DNA from: Gigaspora margarita | Lineage: Eukaryota; Glomeromycota; Glomeromycetes; Diversisporales; Gigasporaceae | Reading direction: 5' to 3' | Length of the DNA: 64,000 nt | NCBI GenBank assembly: GCA_009809945.1 | Contig: WTPW01001100.1 | Span: forward strand, 13,064-77,063 | Shown here: piece by piece, positions 11,380 through 22,492 of the stretch | Position numbering within the stretch: the stretch's first letter is position 1 | Layout: each line of letters opens with the position of its first letter | Translations under genes and position numbers: made by a program | Notes under the pieces: generated by a model | The model's database searches: none | Told to the model about the DNA's origin: nothing | What the model saw: the letters and a program-made list of their open reading frames with translations, nothing else

Positions 11380-11879
11380 ATGGGTGTTATTTTATAGAGA
11401 CATGTTACCATGGTGACCCTCATGATCGACCAATCAAAGTTAATTATATGTATCCTTATTTTTTTATTATTTTTTTTTTATTTTATTAATTTATTAATTT
11501 TTTTTTTAAATTTATAAAGAAAACAGAACGAAATGAGAAGAAAAACAGGACGAAATTGGGATGAAATACGGGATGAAAAAATGGGACACAAAATGGTATT
11601 TCTTTTTTTTAAAGTTTTTTTTTTATTTTAATATATTAATTTAATTTAATTTAATTTTTTTTAAATTTTAATTTATTTTTTTTTTTAGTTGAATACAAAT
11701 ATAAAGAAAAATGGAACAAAAATGAGAACGAAAACAGGATGACGAAAAACAGGATGAGATAAAACAGACGAAAACAGTGACGAATAAATCTAAAACAACA
11801 GGAAAGCCCACCAAAAAACGATGAAGAAGAACCACTAAAGAACTTATAGAACCTACTGAAGAATTTACTGAAAGAAAAC

Positions 11880-12410
11880 AAAGAGACAAAGAACTTTTCC
11901 ACCAAAAAATAACAAAGAACTACCTAAGGACTTGAACCCACTAACAAAGAGACAAAGAACTTACCCACCAGAAAATGACAAAATTACCTACTGAAAAATG
12001 ATGAAGAAGACCTACCAAACCCACTGACAAAAAGAGAAAAAACTCCTACCGAAAAATGACAAAATTACACTGAAAAATAACAAAGAAGAACCACTGAAGG
12101 ACTTACAGAACCCACTGACAAAAAGACAAAGAACCTACCAACCAAAAAATGACAAAATTACTCACCGAAAAATGGTGAAGAACCACCAAAGGACTTAAAG
12201 AACCCACCGATGAAGAAAGAAAAAACCAAAAACCCACTGAAAAATGATGAAGAACTACTGAAAGACTTGAACTCACTGATGAAGAGACCCACTGAAAAAC
12301 CTACTGAAAAACGACGAAGAAAAACCACTAAAGAACAATGAAGAGACTCACTGAAAAATGACAAACTTATCTACCAAAAAATAACGAAGAACCACCGAAG
12401 GACTTAAAAA
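11880..12410 (+). repeat. Degenerate minisatellite (ACTGAAAAATGA units)
   Basis: Irregular tandem units combine 'CCACTGAAAAATGACGAAGA', 'CCACTGAAGGACTTAAAGAA' and 'CCCACTGACAAAAAGACAAA' in varying order and spacing. In the plus direction parts read as Lys/Glu/Pro/Leu-rich peptide but stops interrupt every frame. Confidence 0.6.
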
Positions 12411-12429
12411 CCCATCTATAAAGACTGCT

Positions 12430-12518
12430 CTAACAACAACTCCAATGACGACTCTAGCAATGACTTCAACAATAACTCCAGTGACAACTCTAGTGACAAC
12501 TCCAGCGACGACTCTAGC
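12430..12518 (+). repeat. 12-bp tandem repeat (GACAACTCCAGT)
   Basis: About seven units of a 12-bp repeat, GAC[AG]ACTC[CT]AG[CT], with substitutions. One plus frame reads it as Asp-Asn-Ser-Ser / Asp-Asp-Ser-Ser tetrapeptides until a stop shortly after. This hints at an origin in an acidic low-complexity protein segment, but no complete gene surrounds it. Confidence 0.8.
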
Positions 12519-12677
12519 GAGAAGATTCTAAACAACTAAAAAAAATTTCATGTTTACTAAAAAAAATAAATAAATAAAACAAAATAAAATAGATCATCTT
12601 ATATGATTGCCAATCTCAAAAAGATTGGTCGATCATATAAGGGTCGCTTTAGCAATGGGTCGCCAATTCCTTTTTGC

Positions 12678-13700
12678 CATAATTATTATACATTCTTTAC
12701 AAAAAAAAATGAAACCAAAAAAAATAAAAAAATAAAATGAAACTGGTTACTTTTGTACTTCGTCGCATATAATTCCATAAAAACTAGTCCTATATGCTTA
12801 TTTTCACTCACTCACAGTTAGCTATTAATTTGCTCCTTTGATTTAACTCAAGTATTTGCTTCAACTATTTCTTTTGTTTTGGCTATTACTTTCATTATGC
12901 TCTTTTTTCTAAATACTTCCTAAAAATAGTAGAGAAGTAAAAAAATAAAAAAAATATTTCTTAAAAGTGTTGGTGTTCTTGCAAATTGCTAGAGAAATCT
13001 AGTTTGTTATTGCAAAGTGCCAAAGAAGTTAGTATTAGTAGTTTTATAAAGTGCATAAAATAACATGCAAGGACACGTTATTTTGCTAAAGAAGTTAGAA
13101 ATAAATAATAAAATAAAAATTAAAAAATAAGTAAAAAAAAATAAACAAAAAAAATATAAGCAAACTGAATAAAAAAAATAAAGAAACCCCAAATCTCCAT
13201 TTCTCTGAAGCAAGAGTTTGTGTTCTTGCAATTCAGAAATTGCCAAAAGCCAGATTAATGTTTACAAAATGCCAAAAAAGTCTGGGTTGGTTTTCTTGCA
13301 AAGTATTCTCGCAAAGTGCCAGAATATAATAAGTCAAATAAAAAATAAATAAAGCGAAACCTTGCAAAAACTTGCAAAAACTTGTACTTAACTAAATCAG
13401 TTGTATGATCTTGCAAAGTGTCAGAAGTTTGAGTTGGCTTGCAAAGTCAAATCGGTATTCTTGCAAAGTGTTGAAAAGTTGTTAGTTTTCTTGCAAAGTA
13501 CTAGAAAAGTTAGATTGGTGTTCTTGTAAAGTGCCAAAATAAAAAAAAATTAAAAAATAAAAAAAAAGAGGCAAAAAAAACAAAATGAAAGATCTAATTA
13601 TAAACAAAAGATCTAATCTGATCTTGTAATACTAAGCTTGTAGATTAATTTTGAATATAATTGAACTATTTTGAATATTAGTCCAAGTAGGTTGTATGAA
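12678..13700 (+). repeat. TGCAAAGTGC-family repeat block
   Basis: Same module order as 55780-57010: CATTCTTTAC, A-rich tract, CACAGTTAGCTATTA, AATAGTAGAGAAGT, arrays of CTTGCAAAGTGCCAGA-like units, ACTTGCAAAAACTTG, GATCTAATTATAAAC. The minus-strand frame at 13007-13246 is a translation of these units. Confidence 0.65.
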
Positions 13701-13999
13701 AGTTTTAAGGTTTGATTTATAATATTAAATTATGTAGATCATGGCTAATTTTGGTTAGAGAGTACTTATTTTTAGAGATTAACAATTATTACAAAGAGTG
13801 CTTATTTTTGAGGATGCTTATTTTCAGTGATTTATAGTAATAAAAATTTGTGAATTATAAGATTTCATAGAATTATATAGTGCATGTAGCCTAGAACCAA
13901 CATTACATGACCTCTAATAACTATATAAAATAAAAATAATTATAACTAATGATAATAATACTAGGTTAACAGAAGCTGTTATATGACTGGAGCTAGATA

Positions 14000-14210
14000 T
14001 AGTACTAATCACATAAGCAAACAGACAGACAAAATTCAAGTCTGAGCTCTAGTACAAATGGTTACATAGCAATGCAATTGGGCAGATCATGTAGTACAAA
14101 TTACATGAGCAGACAGACAAACAAAATTCAAGTTTGAGCTCTAGTACATATGGTTATATGGTAGTACAAAAATCACATGGGCAGACAGACAAACAAAATT
14201 TGGCTATTGA
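14000..14210 (+). repeat. Tandem repeat, three units of 70-90 bp
   Basis: Units beginning TAGTACTAATCACATAAGCA, TAGTACAAATTACATGAGCA and TAGTACAAAAATCACATGGG each continue with CAGACAGACAAACAAAATT. The first two also share GAGCTCTAGTACA. No function is evident. Confidence 0.75.
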
Positions 14211-15145
14211 CCAGAAAAGGAGAGTCCTCTGCTCCGCTCTGAACAATTATAACAAAAATTAAAAGCTTTGTATTATATTATTACAGAAAAAAATTTTATT
14301 TAGTTTAAAGTTATTAGCCAAAATATTTAATATACTTAAAATTTTAATTACTAAATAAATTTATTAAAAATTTTTATTATACTAAAATTTAATTGGCTAA
14401 TTTTTTATATAACACAAAATTTTTATAATAAAAATTTTTAAAATTTTGGCTATCTTGTTTTAAACTATATGCACTACATTAATAAAATTCTTTAAAATCT
14501 TATAATTTATAAAATTTCACTAATTAATTCTAACTTAATGCACTAAGTAAACATATTTAGCACCTAAATTGGCTGAATGTTTTTTATTTATTTGAAATTT
14601 GAAGAAAAGATGTTTGAATTTGACTTTTTAATCAAAAATCTAAAATTAAGAATCTACTAATTTGATATATTTTAGAAATGATTTTTAGAATGTACAATTT
14701 GTTGTAATAATCTTTGGTTTTGTTGTAGATCTGTTTGTTGATCTTTGTAGAAAACTATTTAGAACAAGTAAAGATTGTTTATATAAAAAACCAATTGTAT
14801 GAGTTCAGGAACTAGAAGGTTCCAGTTGTCTGTTTTGATTGTAAGATCATATGATGTCAGATTCAATTTTTTCAGAGTTTTAAGGATCCTTCTATTGTTG
14901 TATAGTTTGGAACATCATAAGATATCCACTCTATACATATAAGATGCCAAATTTTGATGCTTATATAATCAATTATGATTGGCTAATTTAAATAATCTGA
15001 CAGAAATATAGTTTAGTTAAAAATTTATCAATTTGTCAGAGGGTTTTTTGATTTAATTGCTTTAAAAAAGTTATAATTATTTAAGTTTTTATTAATAAAA
15101 AGTGGATGCATTTTGTTGTCCTGAGCTGTAACAATTTCTTTGCTA
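14211..15145. other. AT-rich stretch, no gene assigned
   Basis: 14690-15145 is slightly less repetitive and could be part of the same degraded gene as the fragment just downstream, but I find no uninterrupted frame over it. Confidence 0.3.
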
Positions 15146-16427
15146 TTATCTTTTGTATCCAAGGGTTTGCTTATAGTCAATACTGTCAGTTTCATTTTTT
15201 TGAAACAAATGCTTCTTGTCTATTTTCATTTGATCCAGTGTTATTTGGATAACCTCAGTTACCTTCTGGAGGTCATTTAGTTGGGTGCGTGTTAGAGTTG
15301 GGCAACAAAACGAAACCTATCTGAAACTAGTTTCGGTTTTAGTATAATTCAAAACTAGTTTCGGATTTTAAAAAAAAATTCAAAACCCCCAAAACCCAAA
15401 ACTCCGAAACTATAATCCGAAACTCCTCGAAACTATATTTTAAAATTTTGAAAATTTATAATATATAATTTATAGATTTATTATTTAATAAATAATATAA
15501 ATAACAAAATTTTAAAATAAATATATAATAAGAAATATATTAATAAATAAATAATAATAAAATACATAACATAAACAAATATTTTATATTATATATATTT
15601 GAGATAAAAAAACCTTAATTAAGGAAAAATCTCAATATATATAATATAAATTTATCTAAAGCTCTTAATATTTTGTGAAAATGATGCATTAAATGGGTCT
15701 TTTTGTAAATAATATTCTCTAAATTAAGCCATATCTCCTGGCTCTTTTAGAATGATTAACTGCAATTAGAGTTCCTCAAACTCAAATCAAATTAAATATT
15801 AGACATATTTGAATTTGACCAAATCAAATAAGCCTTGATTTGAATTTGATTTGAATTAAAAATTCTGTATTTGAATTTGATTTTTAAAATTTTACTTATA
15901 AATTTTTTAAATTAAATCAAAAATTTCTGATTTAATTTGAAAATTTTGTATTTAAATTTGATTTGAGATCAAATATTTGATCAACTCAAATCAAATTAAA
16001 TCAAATTGTGGAACCCTAACTGCAATATCTAAATTTTAATCATTTGTTGCCCTACTGAAGTTACAATTCTTAAAATTTGAGTTTTTAATTTCTAATAACA
16101 CAAAGAAAAATATAAAAACTTAAATATAACCTATATATATGTATGTTTTCTCTTGGTGGGACTCAAATATTTATGTACTAGCATGCTAGCACATTCTACA
16201 AATAAAATTTAACCTTAAATAGTTTCGGAGTTTCGGATAAGGTTTCGGGTTTCGGACAAGGTTTCGGAGTTTCGGATGAGGTTTCGGAAGCTATAATCCG
16301 AAACCCGAAACTTTCGGATTTAGCAAAAAAGGTTTCGGTGCCCAACTCTAGTGCGTGTGTTGCCAACATCATCGGCAACAAACTTAGAAACGCCTGTGGG
16401 GTGTATAAGTTCTGGCTCCTTTTGCAT
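15146..16427 (-). pseudogene. Coding fragment split by a hAT-type element
   Basis: Read on the minus strand and skipping the element at 15293-16350 plus one 8-bp target duplication, an uninterrupted frame of about 71 codons runs from an ATG at 16427 to a TAA at 15146. The first part contains the words PTGVSKFVADD, the second KVTEVIQITLDQMKIDKKH, a helix-favouring charged segment. The reading frame is exactly continuous across the pre-insertion site, which supports real former coding sequence. I do not recognise the family; it may be one exon of a longer gene. As the sequence stands it is interrupted by about 1.06 kb and cannot be read through. Confidence 0.5.
15293..16350. mobile_element. hAT-like non-autonomous element (TAGAGTTGGGCA ends)
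   Basis: A 1058-bp element with ends TAGAGTTGGGCAAC and GGTGCCCAACTCTA, flanked by a perfect 8-bp duplication GTGCGTGT (15285-15292 and 16351-16358). Subterminal regions carry repeated GAAACC/GTTTCGG words in opposite orientations. The interior is AT-rich with AAATCAAATT repeats and no transposase. The 61-codon minus frame at its right end (16196-16381) reads the GTTTCGG repeats and is not a gene. A second member is at 42362-43844. Confidence 0.92.
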
Positions 16428-16890
16428 TTTATAGTACTAGTTTGTATATTTGCTTGGTCAACTATTAGCTTATTTACTTAATAACTGCATTCCAATTTCC
16501 GTTTATTCATTAGGTTGTTTATTGTTATGATTTTAGTGATGAACAGGAAAGAGTTTTTATACTCATATGATTTACTTTGTTATCGTATATCAAACTAATT
16601 TTTAATAATCACAGTGTTTCAACTGGATATTTTCGCCGTATGAAAACCTCATGTAAATTCGGATAAACTTGAACTAATCCTGTAGCAGCGTAAATATGAT
16701 GTGATGGGCTTGGATTCTTTTTGTGTGTCAGTATGCTATAATAAAATAACCCGATCTTGGTTTTGATAATAGACTATCACTGTATTCCCACCATATTATG
16801 TGATTTTGTGTTAGTTTTGGTGGTGGTTGAATAGCCCGTGTCGCTGCAGCTCCCGCCAACAATATTTATCGTTATTAATATAATTACTGT
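16428..16890. other. Intergenic stretch, nothing recognised
   Basis: AT-rich but less repetitive sequence. On the minus strand it lies upstream of the split coding fragment. No promoter motif stands out apart from a TATAAA-like word next to the ATG at 16427. Confidence 0.3.
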
Positions 16891-16892
16891 TA

Positions 16893-17114
16893 CAGCTGAT
16901 TTGAAAATTAGTGGGAAACTTGAAAATATTGCTTGATTCCCGAAACTTTCGGATTCATCTTATGAATCATCGGAAACCACGTCACTGTCTTCGGAACTTC
17001 GATCCGAAAATAGTGATGAGATTTCCGAAGAGTTAGATGATTCGTAAGACGAATCCGAAAGGTTTCGGGAATCAAGCAAATTTTTCTAGTGTCCACTAAT
17101 TTTCAAATCAGCTG
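16893..17114. mobile_element. Palindromic TA-flanked TIR element
   Basis: A 222-bp element starting CAGCTGATTTGAAAATTAGT and ending with its complement, flanked by TA. The arms continue inward as GCTTGATTCCCGAAACTTTC / GGTTTCGGGAATCAAGC, so most of it can fold into one hairpin. The minus-strand 62-codon frame across it is a shadow of the palindrome. Confidence 0.8.
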
Positions 17115-18344
17115 TAATAACGATAATATGTAAACACAAAAGAAATCTTATTTATCGTTTCAATGTGATAAGATTATACAAGCTCTGATTTTCTACTGTT
17201 TTCACCAGCCTACTGTACTATTTTTCCATAAACAAAAAGGTATGGCTGGCTACGGCTCGCTAATAAGGGAGCTAAGCCACTTTTTAACTGAGCCGCTTTT
17301 TCGCCGAACTGTTCTTTAGCTGAGCCGACAAAAAACCGCGGCTACAGTATGACTTGTGTTATTAAAATTCGTTTCCAGTTAACTTAGTACGTGTACAAAT
17401 AGAACCCGATTAAAAATTTCGCCAATTTTAACTTCGACAGAGTCCAGAACTATTGCTCTGTCAGTTAATCTGGTACTTTATGACAGGCTACGGCTCCCAT
17501 AACACAAGCTGAGCCGTCAATGGGTTCGGCTGTTTTGCACCACTAAAAAAGGCAAACCAACTCAATAAAAAATGGTTGTTCTAAAATTGTCAGGAATTGT
17601 TCGGAATGGAGTCGATTTTCCGAACAGGGGTTTATGTTTGTACTGTTTTTATTACATGTTTGTACGGGATGTCGCGGATTATAATGAATTCGAATTAAAA
17701 TGAAATGCGGGTTTCTATTTAACCCTCCAAAACCCACTTATACTTGTTTAATATAAACTCTATTCTAAAACTAACCTTTAACCTTAACCCCTAACCATAG
17801 CAAAAATTTTATTTTTCGGTGGCTTGTCAGTTTTTTTATACTATACATATTTCATTTTAATCTGATTTCATTATGATCCGTCACACGTGATGTAAAAGAT
17901 AGAAAATTTTTGATTAAAAAATATCGTATAAAAAACGCATAAAAAATGAATAAAATACATATAAAATCATATACATTCAATAAATTTCCTTTTAACATGT
18001 TCAGAACGGAGTCGATTTTCCTAACAAAAAATCGGATCGGATAATTTCAGAATTTTCCGAACAATTCCAAGAGATTTTTTGTATAGTGCAAAAAAAGTGG
18101 ATTTAAATCAACGAAAGAATAAGTACATTTCTAGTACCGGTAATAAACAAATCCCCTTCCCTTAGGTTCCCTTTAAGCGAATGCCTCGAACTATTTGTTT
18201 TGATGTAGTGAAATAAATGGAATAATGTGAAACGGGGCTAGTTGATGCTTCACCTTGTTGTCTTTTAAGCTATTTTGGTATAGGTGGTTCGTAGGCTTTC
18301 GAGAAGGATCGCAATCTGGAGAAAGAATTTGTTATGTTGGATAC
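17115..18344. other. Mixed repeat remnants, no gene seen
   Basis: Contains two GGCTACGGCTC words (17235-17250, 17485-17497) with AGCTGAGCCG, and two GGAGTCGATTTTCC words (17608, 18010). GGAATTGTTCGGAA near 17590 is mirrored by TTCCGAACAATTCC near 18055, suggesting one more old TIR element (about 17586-18072) whose duplication I could not define. The stretch 18150-18330 is echoed imperfectly at 18665-18820. Confidence 0.4.
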
Positions 18345-18652
18345 GTGTCATTTCACTGAAAATCACTTCATCGACAGCTCAATTCGACAATTATTTACAG
18401 ACAAGATTTTATTTCACCGACAGTTTATTTCACCGACAGCTCATTTCACTAACAAGTTCTTTTACAAATTACACAACCTTAATTCTAATTCTACCCTAGC
18501 CCTAACGACAATGACCAGAATTACTTTATCTGTGAATGAGCTGCCGGTAAAATTAACTGTCAATGAATTAATTGTTGGTAAAATAATCTTGTTTGTAAAT
18601 GAATTGTCGGTGAACTAAGTTGTCGGTGAAGTGATTGTCGGCGAAATGCTTG
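18345..18652. repeat. 'CGACAG' hairpin element 1
   Basis: The left arm (18345-18465) is made of variable ~14-16-bp units of the type TTTCACCGACAGC; the right arm (18530-18652) carries the complementary units CTGTCGGTGAAAT in reverse order. The spacer reads CCTAGCCCTAACGACAATGACCAG. The arms align end to end, so the whole can fold as one long hairpin. It sits between two imperfect direct copies of flanking sequence. Plus-strand frames at 18284-18618 are repeat read-through. Confidence 0.8.
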
Positions 18653-19150
18653 CGGTTATGTCAGTAGTGTATCTTCCTTTGGGTTGCCCTTTGAAGAGTG
18701 CTTCTTGGCTATCTGCTTCGAAAATGCAAAGGAGCTAGTCACGTTCTATGCTGTTATCTTTTAGGTTATTTGGCAAGGACGGTTTGTATGGCTTCCGCGA
18801 AGTATGCAGCCTAATAGAAGTTTCCTTGATAAGGTCTACTGATTCTGAAGGAGGAATCGGTTATACACCTTCCTTACTATAGGAATTTGCGTTTGTTATT
18901 ATCACTATGAAAATATTACAGTATTATTTAATGAAAACTGACATTAACTAAATTCTCTTTTAAAATACTTAGGCTCAAGGTTTGGCGAAGATGTATGGTT
19001 CTTAACTCATGATTGCTATATAGTTATAAACGTTTATTATATTTTATGTTTCCTTAGAAATGTGAACCATTAAATGTATCAAAGTGTTAGTACTTAGGGA
19101 CAGGAAGCCAGTATCTTATGCAGGAAACCCAATGAAAACTCAAGCAAAGT
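18653..19150. other. Intergenic stretch
   Basis: 18665-18820 resembles 18150-18330 (TTTAGG/TTTAAG..TATTTGG/TTTTGG, GGTTTGTATGGCTT / GGTTCGTAGGCTTT), so the hairpin element lies between two diverged copies. No confident gene is visible. Confidence 0.35.
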
Positions 19151-19154
19151 CAAC

Positions 19155-19372
19155 CGATTTTTGAAATCTCGATGGCGTTAAATTCCGATGTACTAAATCT
19201 TGAAAGAACAAAATCCCGAAGAGATAATATCCCAAAAAAAAAAAAAAAAAATCATAATTATGAATTTTTAGGATTTAGTTTTTCGGGATATTTTCTCTTC
19301 GGGATTTTGTTCTTTCGAGATTTAATACAGTACATTGGGATTTAGTACCATCGGGATTTTGATATTCGGGAT
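19155..19372. repeat. Inverted-repeat element, arms about 80-95 bp
   Basis: AAAGAACAAAATCCCGAAGA at left is mirrored by TCTTCGGGATTTTGTTCTTT at right, and the outer parts (ATCTCGATGG / CCATCGGGAT) pair with a small gap. The spacer holds an A18 run. No coding potential. A target duplication was not identified. Confidence 0.75.
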
Positions 19373-19454
19373 ATTGACACAAAATTCAACCGCTAGGGTT
19401 AGGGTCCCACTGAATAGTCAAGTGATCAGGTATCAAATAAATGGGAGATCCCAA

Positions 19455-19862
19455 TTTCGTCGACACCTAATTCATCGACACCTATTTCACTGACGGCCAT
19501 TTGACCGACAGCTCACTTCTCTGACAACGCATTTCACCAACAGTCCATTTCACCGACAGCCTATTTCCCAATTTCACTTCCCCGACAGCCCATTTCCCCG
19601 AAAGTTCATTTCGTCGGCAACTTTGGCCTGATTTGGGTTAGGGTTGGCCCGCTTTATAGTTAGTAATGGCTAGAGGTAGATCGTGAAATAAAAAAGAATT
19701 GTCGGCGAAATGAACTGTCGGAAAAATGGGCTGTCTAGGAAGTGAAGTCGGTGAAATGGTTGCCGGGGAAATAGACTGTTGGCGAAATGTGTTGTCAGAA
19801 GTGGGCTGTCGGTGAAATGGCCGTCAGTGTCGACGAAATAGGTGTCGGCGAAGTTTACCAAA
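19455..19862. repeat. 'CGACAG' hairpin element 2
   Basis: The left arm 19455-19620 consists of units such as CATTTCACCGACAGCC and CACCTATTTCACTGACGGCC; the right arm 19690-19862 carries the complements (CTGTCGGTGAAATGG, GGTGTCGGCG). The spacer contains GGGTTAGGGTTGG. The minus-strand frame at 19670-19861 is a translation of these repeats. Confidence 0.85.
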
Positions 19863-20750
19863 TCCCAAATAAATCATTAATGCCACACGCTGTAATAGTT
19901 CTTTATATCTTTTATATGTACAGTACAAATACAAGGAGAGTTCAGTTTTAAATAACCAAATCTTTTATTTAATTATAAGATGATCCTTTGCCAGAGTTGG
20001 CATTATATTATATGCCTCTCTTTATCGGTTTATATAAATATTGGGCAAGAATTCAGAGTCAACAATGTTTTTAATAAATTTTAGCTCTCAAAATCTATAA
20101 CTTTTATGATTTATGATCTTAAGCTCGACGTGCATTTTAGTAAGTTTGGAATTTGGGAGGAACGCAATTTATGAGGGCATGTGATTTTTTTTGACTTTTT
20201 CGATAAATTAAGATTGCATTGCAAAATAATTACCGTAAAGTTTGGAGCCGGTTTATTTTTTATAAATTAAAACTGGCTAAAACCGGTTCCAAACTTTACT
20301 TGGATCTGGCCGAACGCGCGAATTCTGTTTAAGTGCTTCATATAAAATATTGACCGCCTTTATTTTCTCATATTACCATAAATTATGACAAAAATATACC
20401 TACACCTATATATGATTGTGCAAGTAACGAAATAACTTTAGAATCTTTATTTATGTTAAGAAAAATTAATAGTTAACAGATATTATAATAAAATGTTGGA
20501 AAATTGATCCATTACAACGAAATTAGTATATTAAATTTCTGGTTCACTGCTATGATGCTGTAGTAATGCTAGTAGTTAAATAATTACTAAACAATTGCAA
20601 CTTGAAGCTCCTAATGTCTTACAGAAGTGATATTTTCTAGGAGGCCCAGAATTTTATTTCATCATAAAAATTTTTAATACAATATAACGTTAGAAACATA
20701 AGCGTCACGAAAAAAAATAATAAAAACAAAAGCTTAAAAGCTATAACATA
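19863..20750. other. Intergenic stretch with a small hairpin
   Basis: TAAAGTTTGGAGCCGGTTTA near 20233 pairs with AACCGGTTCCAAACTTTA near 20281. Otherwise no gene or repeat boundary is visible. Confidence 0.4.
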
Positions 20751-20924
20751 TATACGTCACTCTGGTTATACCAACATCTGGATATAACGACATCATAGTA
20801 AACTTTTTCTATACCGACAATTTTTCAAAAATTTAATATAAAATGTCGGTATAACTCACTGTATCGATATTTTGAATTTTTTTACTAATGACTCAAAAAT
20901 GTCGATATAACCAGAATGACGTGT
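20751..20924. mobile_element. Tc1/mariner-like MITE
   Basis: TATACGTCACTCTGGTTATA at left is mirrored by TATAACCAGAATGACGTGTA at right; the outermost TA on each side fits a TA target duplication. Length is 174 bp including the TA pair, and there is no coding frame. Confidence 0.75.
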
Positions 20925-21423
20925 AGTAAATATTTGTAGTCTAATAAAATTTTTAAAGTATATATGATAAAATATCTACCAATTACAACATGGAATTTCC
21001 AATTCAATTTGTTGGTCTAATAACTTATTTTCTGTTATTACCTTATTTTTAAAGCTCTCTAGTTTTTAATTCTAACTGTAATTTATAATCGAGTTATAAT
21101 TTGTATTTTTCTAAAATTAGTTTTTCTTTCTACTCATGTTCTCATTTATCTCGCTTAATTGAAGTTTTTCTTTTCTTTTTCTAACTCGAGAAGCTTTTGC
21201 TTAATTTCAGATAGACTTTACTGTATACAATACATTTTATCTTCATCCAGTCATTGTTTTTCATCCGATTTTAGAGATCTTTTTGAAAGTTATAATCTAT
21301 ATAAATTATATTGGGTATTACAAATATAATAATTATTTAAAAGTAAAGTAATATATATACCTAACCCGACCTCCAAGTTTTCAATTGAGGGTTGTCAAAA
21401 AGGATATTCATCTCAATTGATAT

Positions 21424-21556
21424 ATACGGGCTGATTTTTTCGATTTATGAGATCGGACCCCAAAAATTGATTTAATTCCGGTCAAACGATCTGTGAATTT
21501 GACCGGAATTAAATCAATTTTTGGGGTCCGATCTACATAAATCGAAAAGCCCATAT
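21424..21556. repeat. Near-perfect 130-bp palindrome
   Basis: GATCGGACCCCAAAAATTGA at left pairs with TCAATTTTTGGGGTCCGATC at right, and the inner arms AATTCCGGTCAAA / TTTGACCGGAATT close around a loop of about 14 nt. Outer arms GGGCTGATTTTTTCGATTTA / TAAATCGAAAAGCCC pair with few mismatches. Confidence 0.85.
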
Positions 21557-21715
21557 GTTAAGATTTACATCAACCTTTTGTTTCTTTTTAATCTTCCTTC
21601 AATAATCTCTTGCTATTAATCAGATAGTCCATTTATGATTCCCAAGCAAATCATTCATTTCAGTATAAATTAGATGCATCTTTGAGTTTTTTTTCAATAT
21701 ACTTGTTAATAAGTA

Positions 21716-22052
21716 TAGTGATTAGAACTGAGAAAATTTCCTTAATCGGTTAACCGAACCGAAATATTTGGTGTTAACCGGTTGCAACCGATTAAGATTA
21801 CTTCACGTTTTACTTTCGGGAATTCTCGGACCTTTACTTAATTTTGTCTCGGCCTCACGTATACTATGTTTATTTACTTTCTTTTCGGAACTTTCGGGAC
21901 CTTTGTTCGTTTATGATGTCATTTACGTTTTGTCAACCGATTCTCAACCGGTTGTACGGGTCAACCGATTAAGCATTTACTCAACCAGTTACCTGAAAGT
22001 TATTCGGATCGGGTTGGTTAACCGATTATAGCCAAACCGGTTCAAATCAATA
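21716..22052. mobile_element. hAT-like MITE rich in AACCGGTT words
   Basis: A 337-bp element flanked by a perfect 8-bp duplication AATAAGTA (21708-21715 and 22053-22060). The tips are TAGTGATTAGAACTG and GGTTCAAATCAATA, which match after complementing except for a few positions. The interior repeats AACCGATT/AACCGGTT in both orientations. The 87-codon plus frame (21768-22031) lies entirely inside the element and has no known domain. Confidence 0.75.
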
Positions 22053-22210
22053 AATAAGTAATCAGATTTTACTATGAACTTGGATCACACTTTTAGCATC
22101 ACTGAATGTGGCAGGTTTTGGCGCAGACAAAATTTTCTAAAGTTTATTAAGGTTAGTGTTTAGAATAAGGTTAAAGGTTAAATAGTTAGTTAGTTAGGCA
22201 AACCCTTTGT

Positions 22211-22492
22211 TAGTGTTCCGAGTTGATTAAATTTTCCAATCGATTAGTTGTCAACTTAGTTGTCGATTAGTTGCAACTAATAGTCACATGTTTTCAATAA
22301 ATTTGACTGGCACAATAAATAATCACGTGTTTTCTGAATTATTTCAAGTCACTCTGATTGGCTAAAAAAATTCTATGTCTTAAATTTATTATGTAGATAA
22401 TCAACCAACGATTAGTTGATTAAAAAATTTCCAATCGATTAGTTGAAAAGTTGTCAACTAATCGATTTTTCAACTAACGATTTGGATCACTA
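22211..22492. mobile_element. hAT-like MITE (TAGTGTTCC / GGATCACTA ends)
   Basis: A 282-bp element flanked by a perfect 8-bp duplication CCCTTTGT (22203-22210 and 22493-22500). The tips TAGTGTTCCGA and TTGGATCACTA are imperfect inverted repeats. Subterminal CGATTAGTTG words are repeated in both orientations. No coding frame. Confidence 0.88.

Larger units (their letters stand above)
11380..12677. mobile_element. 1.3-kb TIR element with coding-like minisatellite interior
   Basis: The left end contains GATCGACCAATC preceded by GTGACCCT; the right end carries the complement GATTGGTCGATC followed by AGGGTCGC. The element interrupts a repeat block: 'ATATATATTA' at left continues as 'ATTATTATACATTCTTTAC' at right, as in uninterrupted copies near 4680 and 55780. 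A TA/ATTA-type duplication fits. The interior (11700-12530) is A/C/G-rich and unlike its surroundings. Minus-strand frames over it (11651-11905, 12158-12364) are serine-rich and probably spurious. Confidence 0.65.

Noticed and set aside
12430..12518. CRISPR-like array
   Set aside because: Units are contiguous 12-bp repeats without spacers; no cas genes are present and the sequence is eukaryotic.
14000..14210. CRISPR-like or tRNA-like array
   Set aside because: Irregular unit lengths and similar 'spacers' show a plain tandem duplication.
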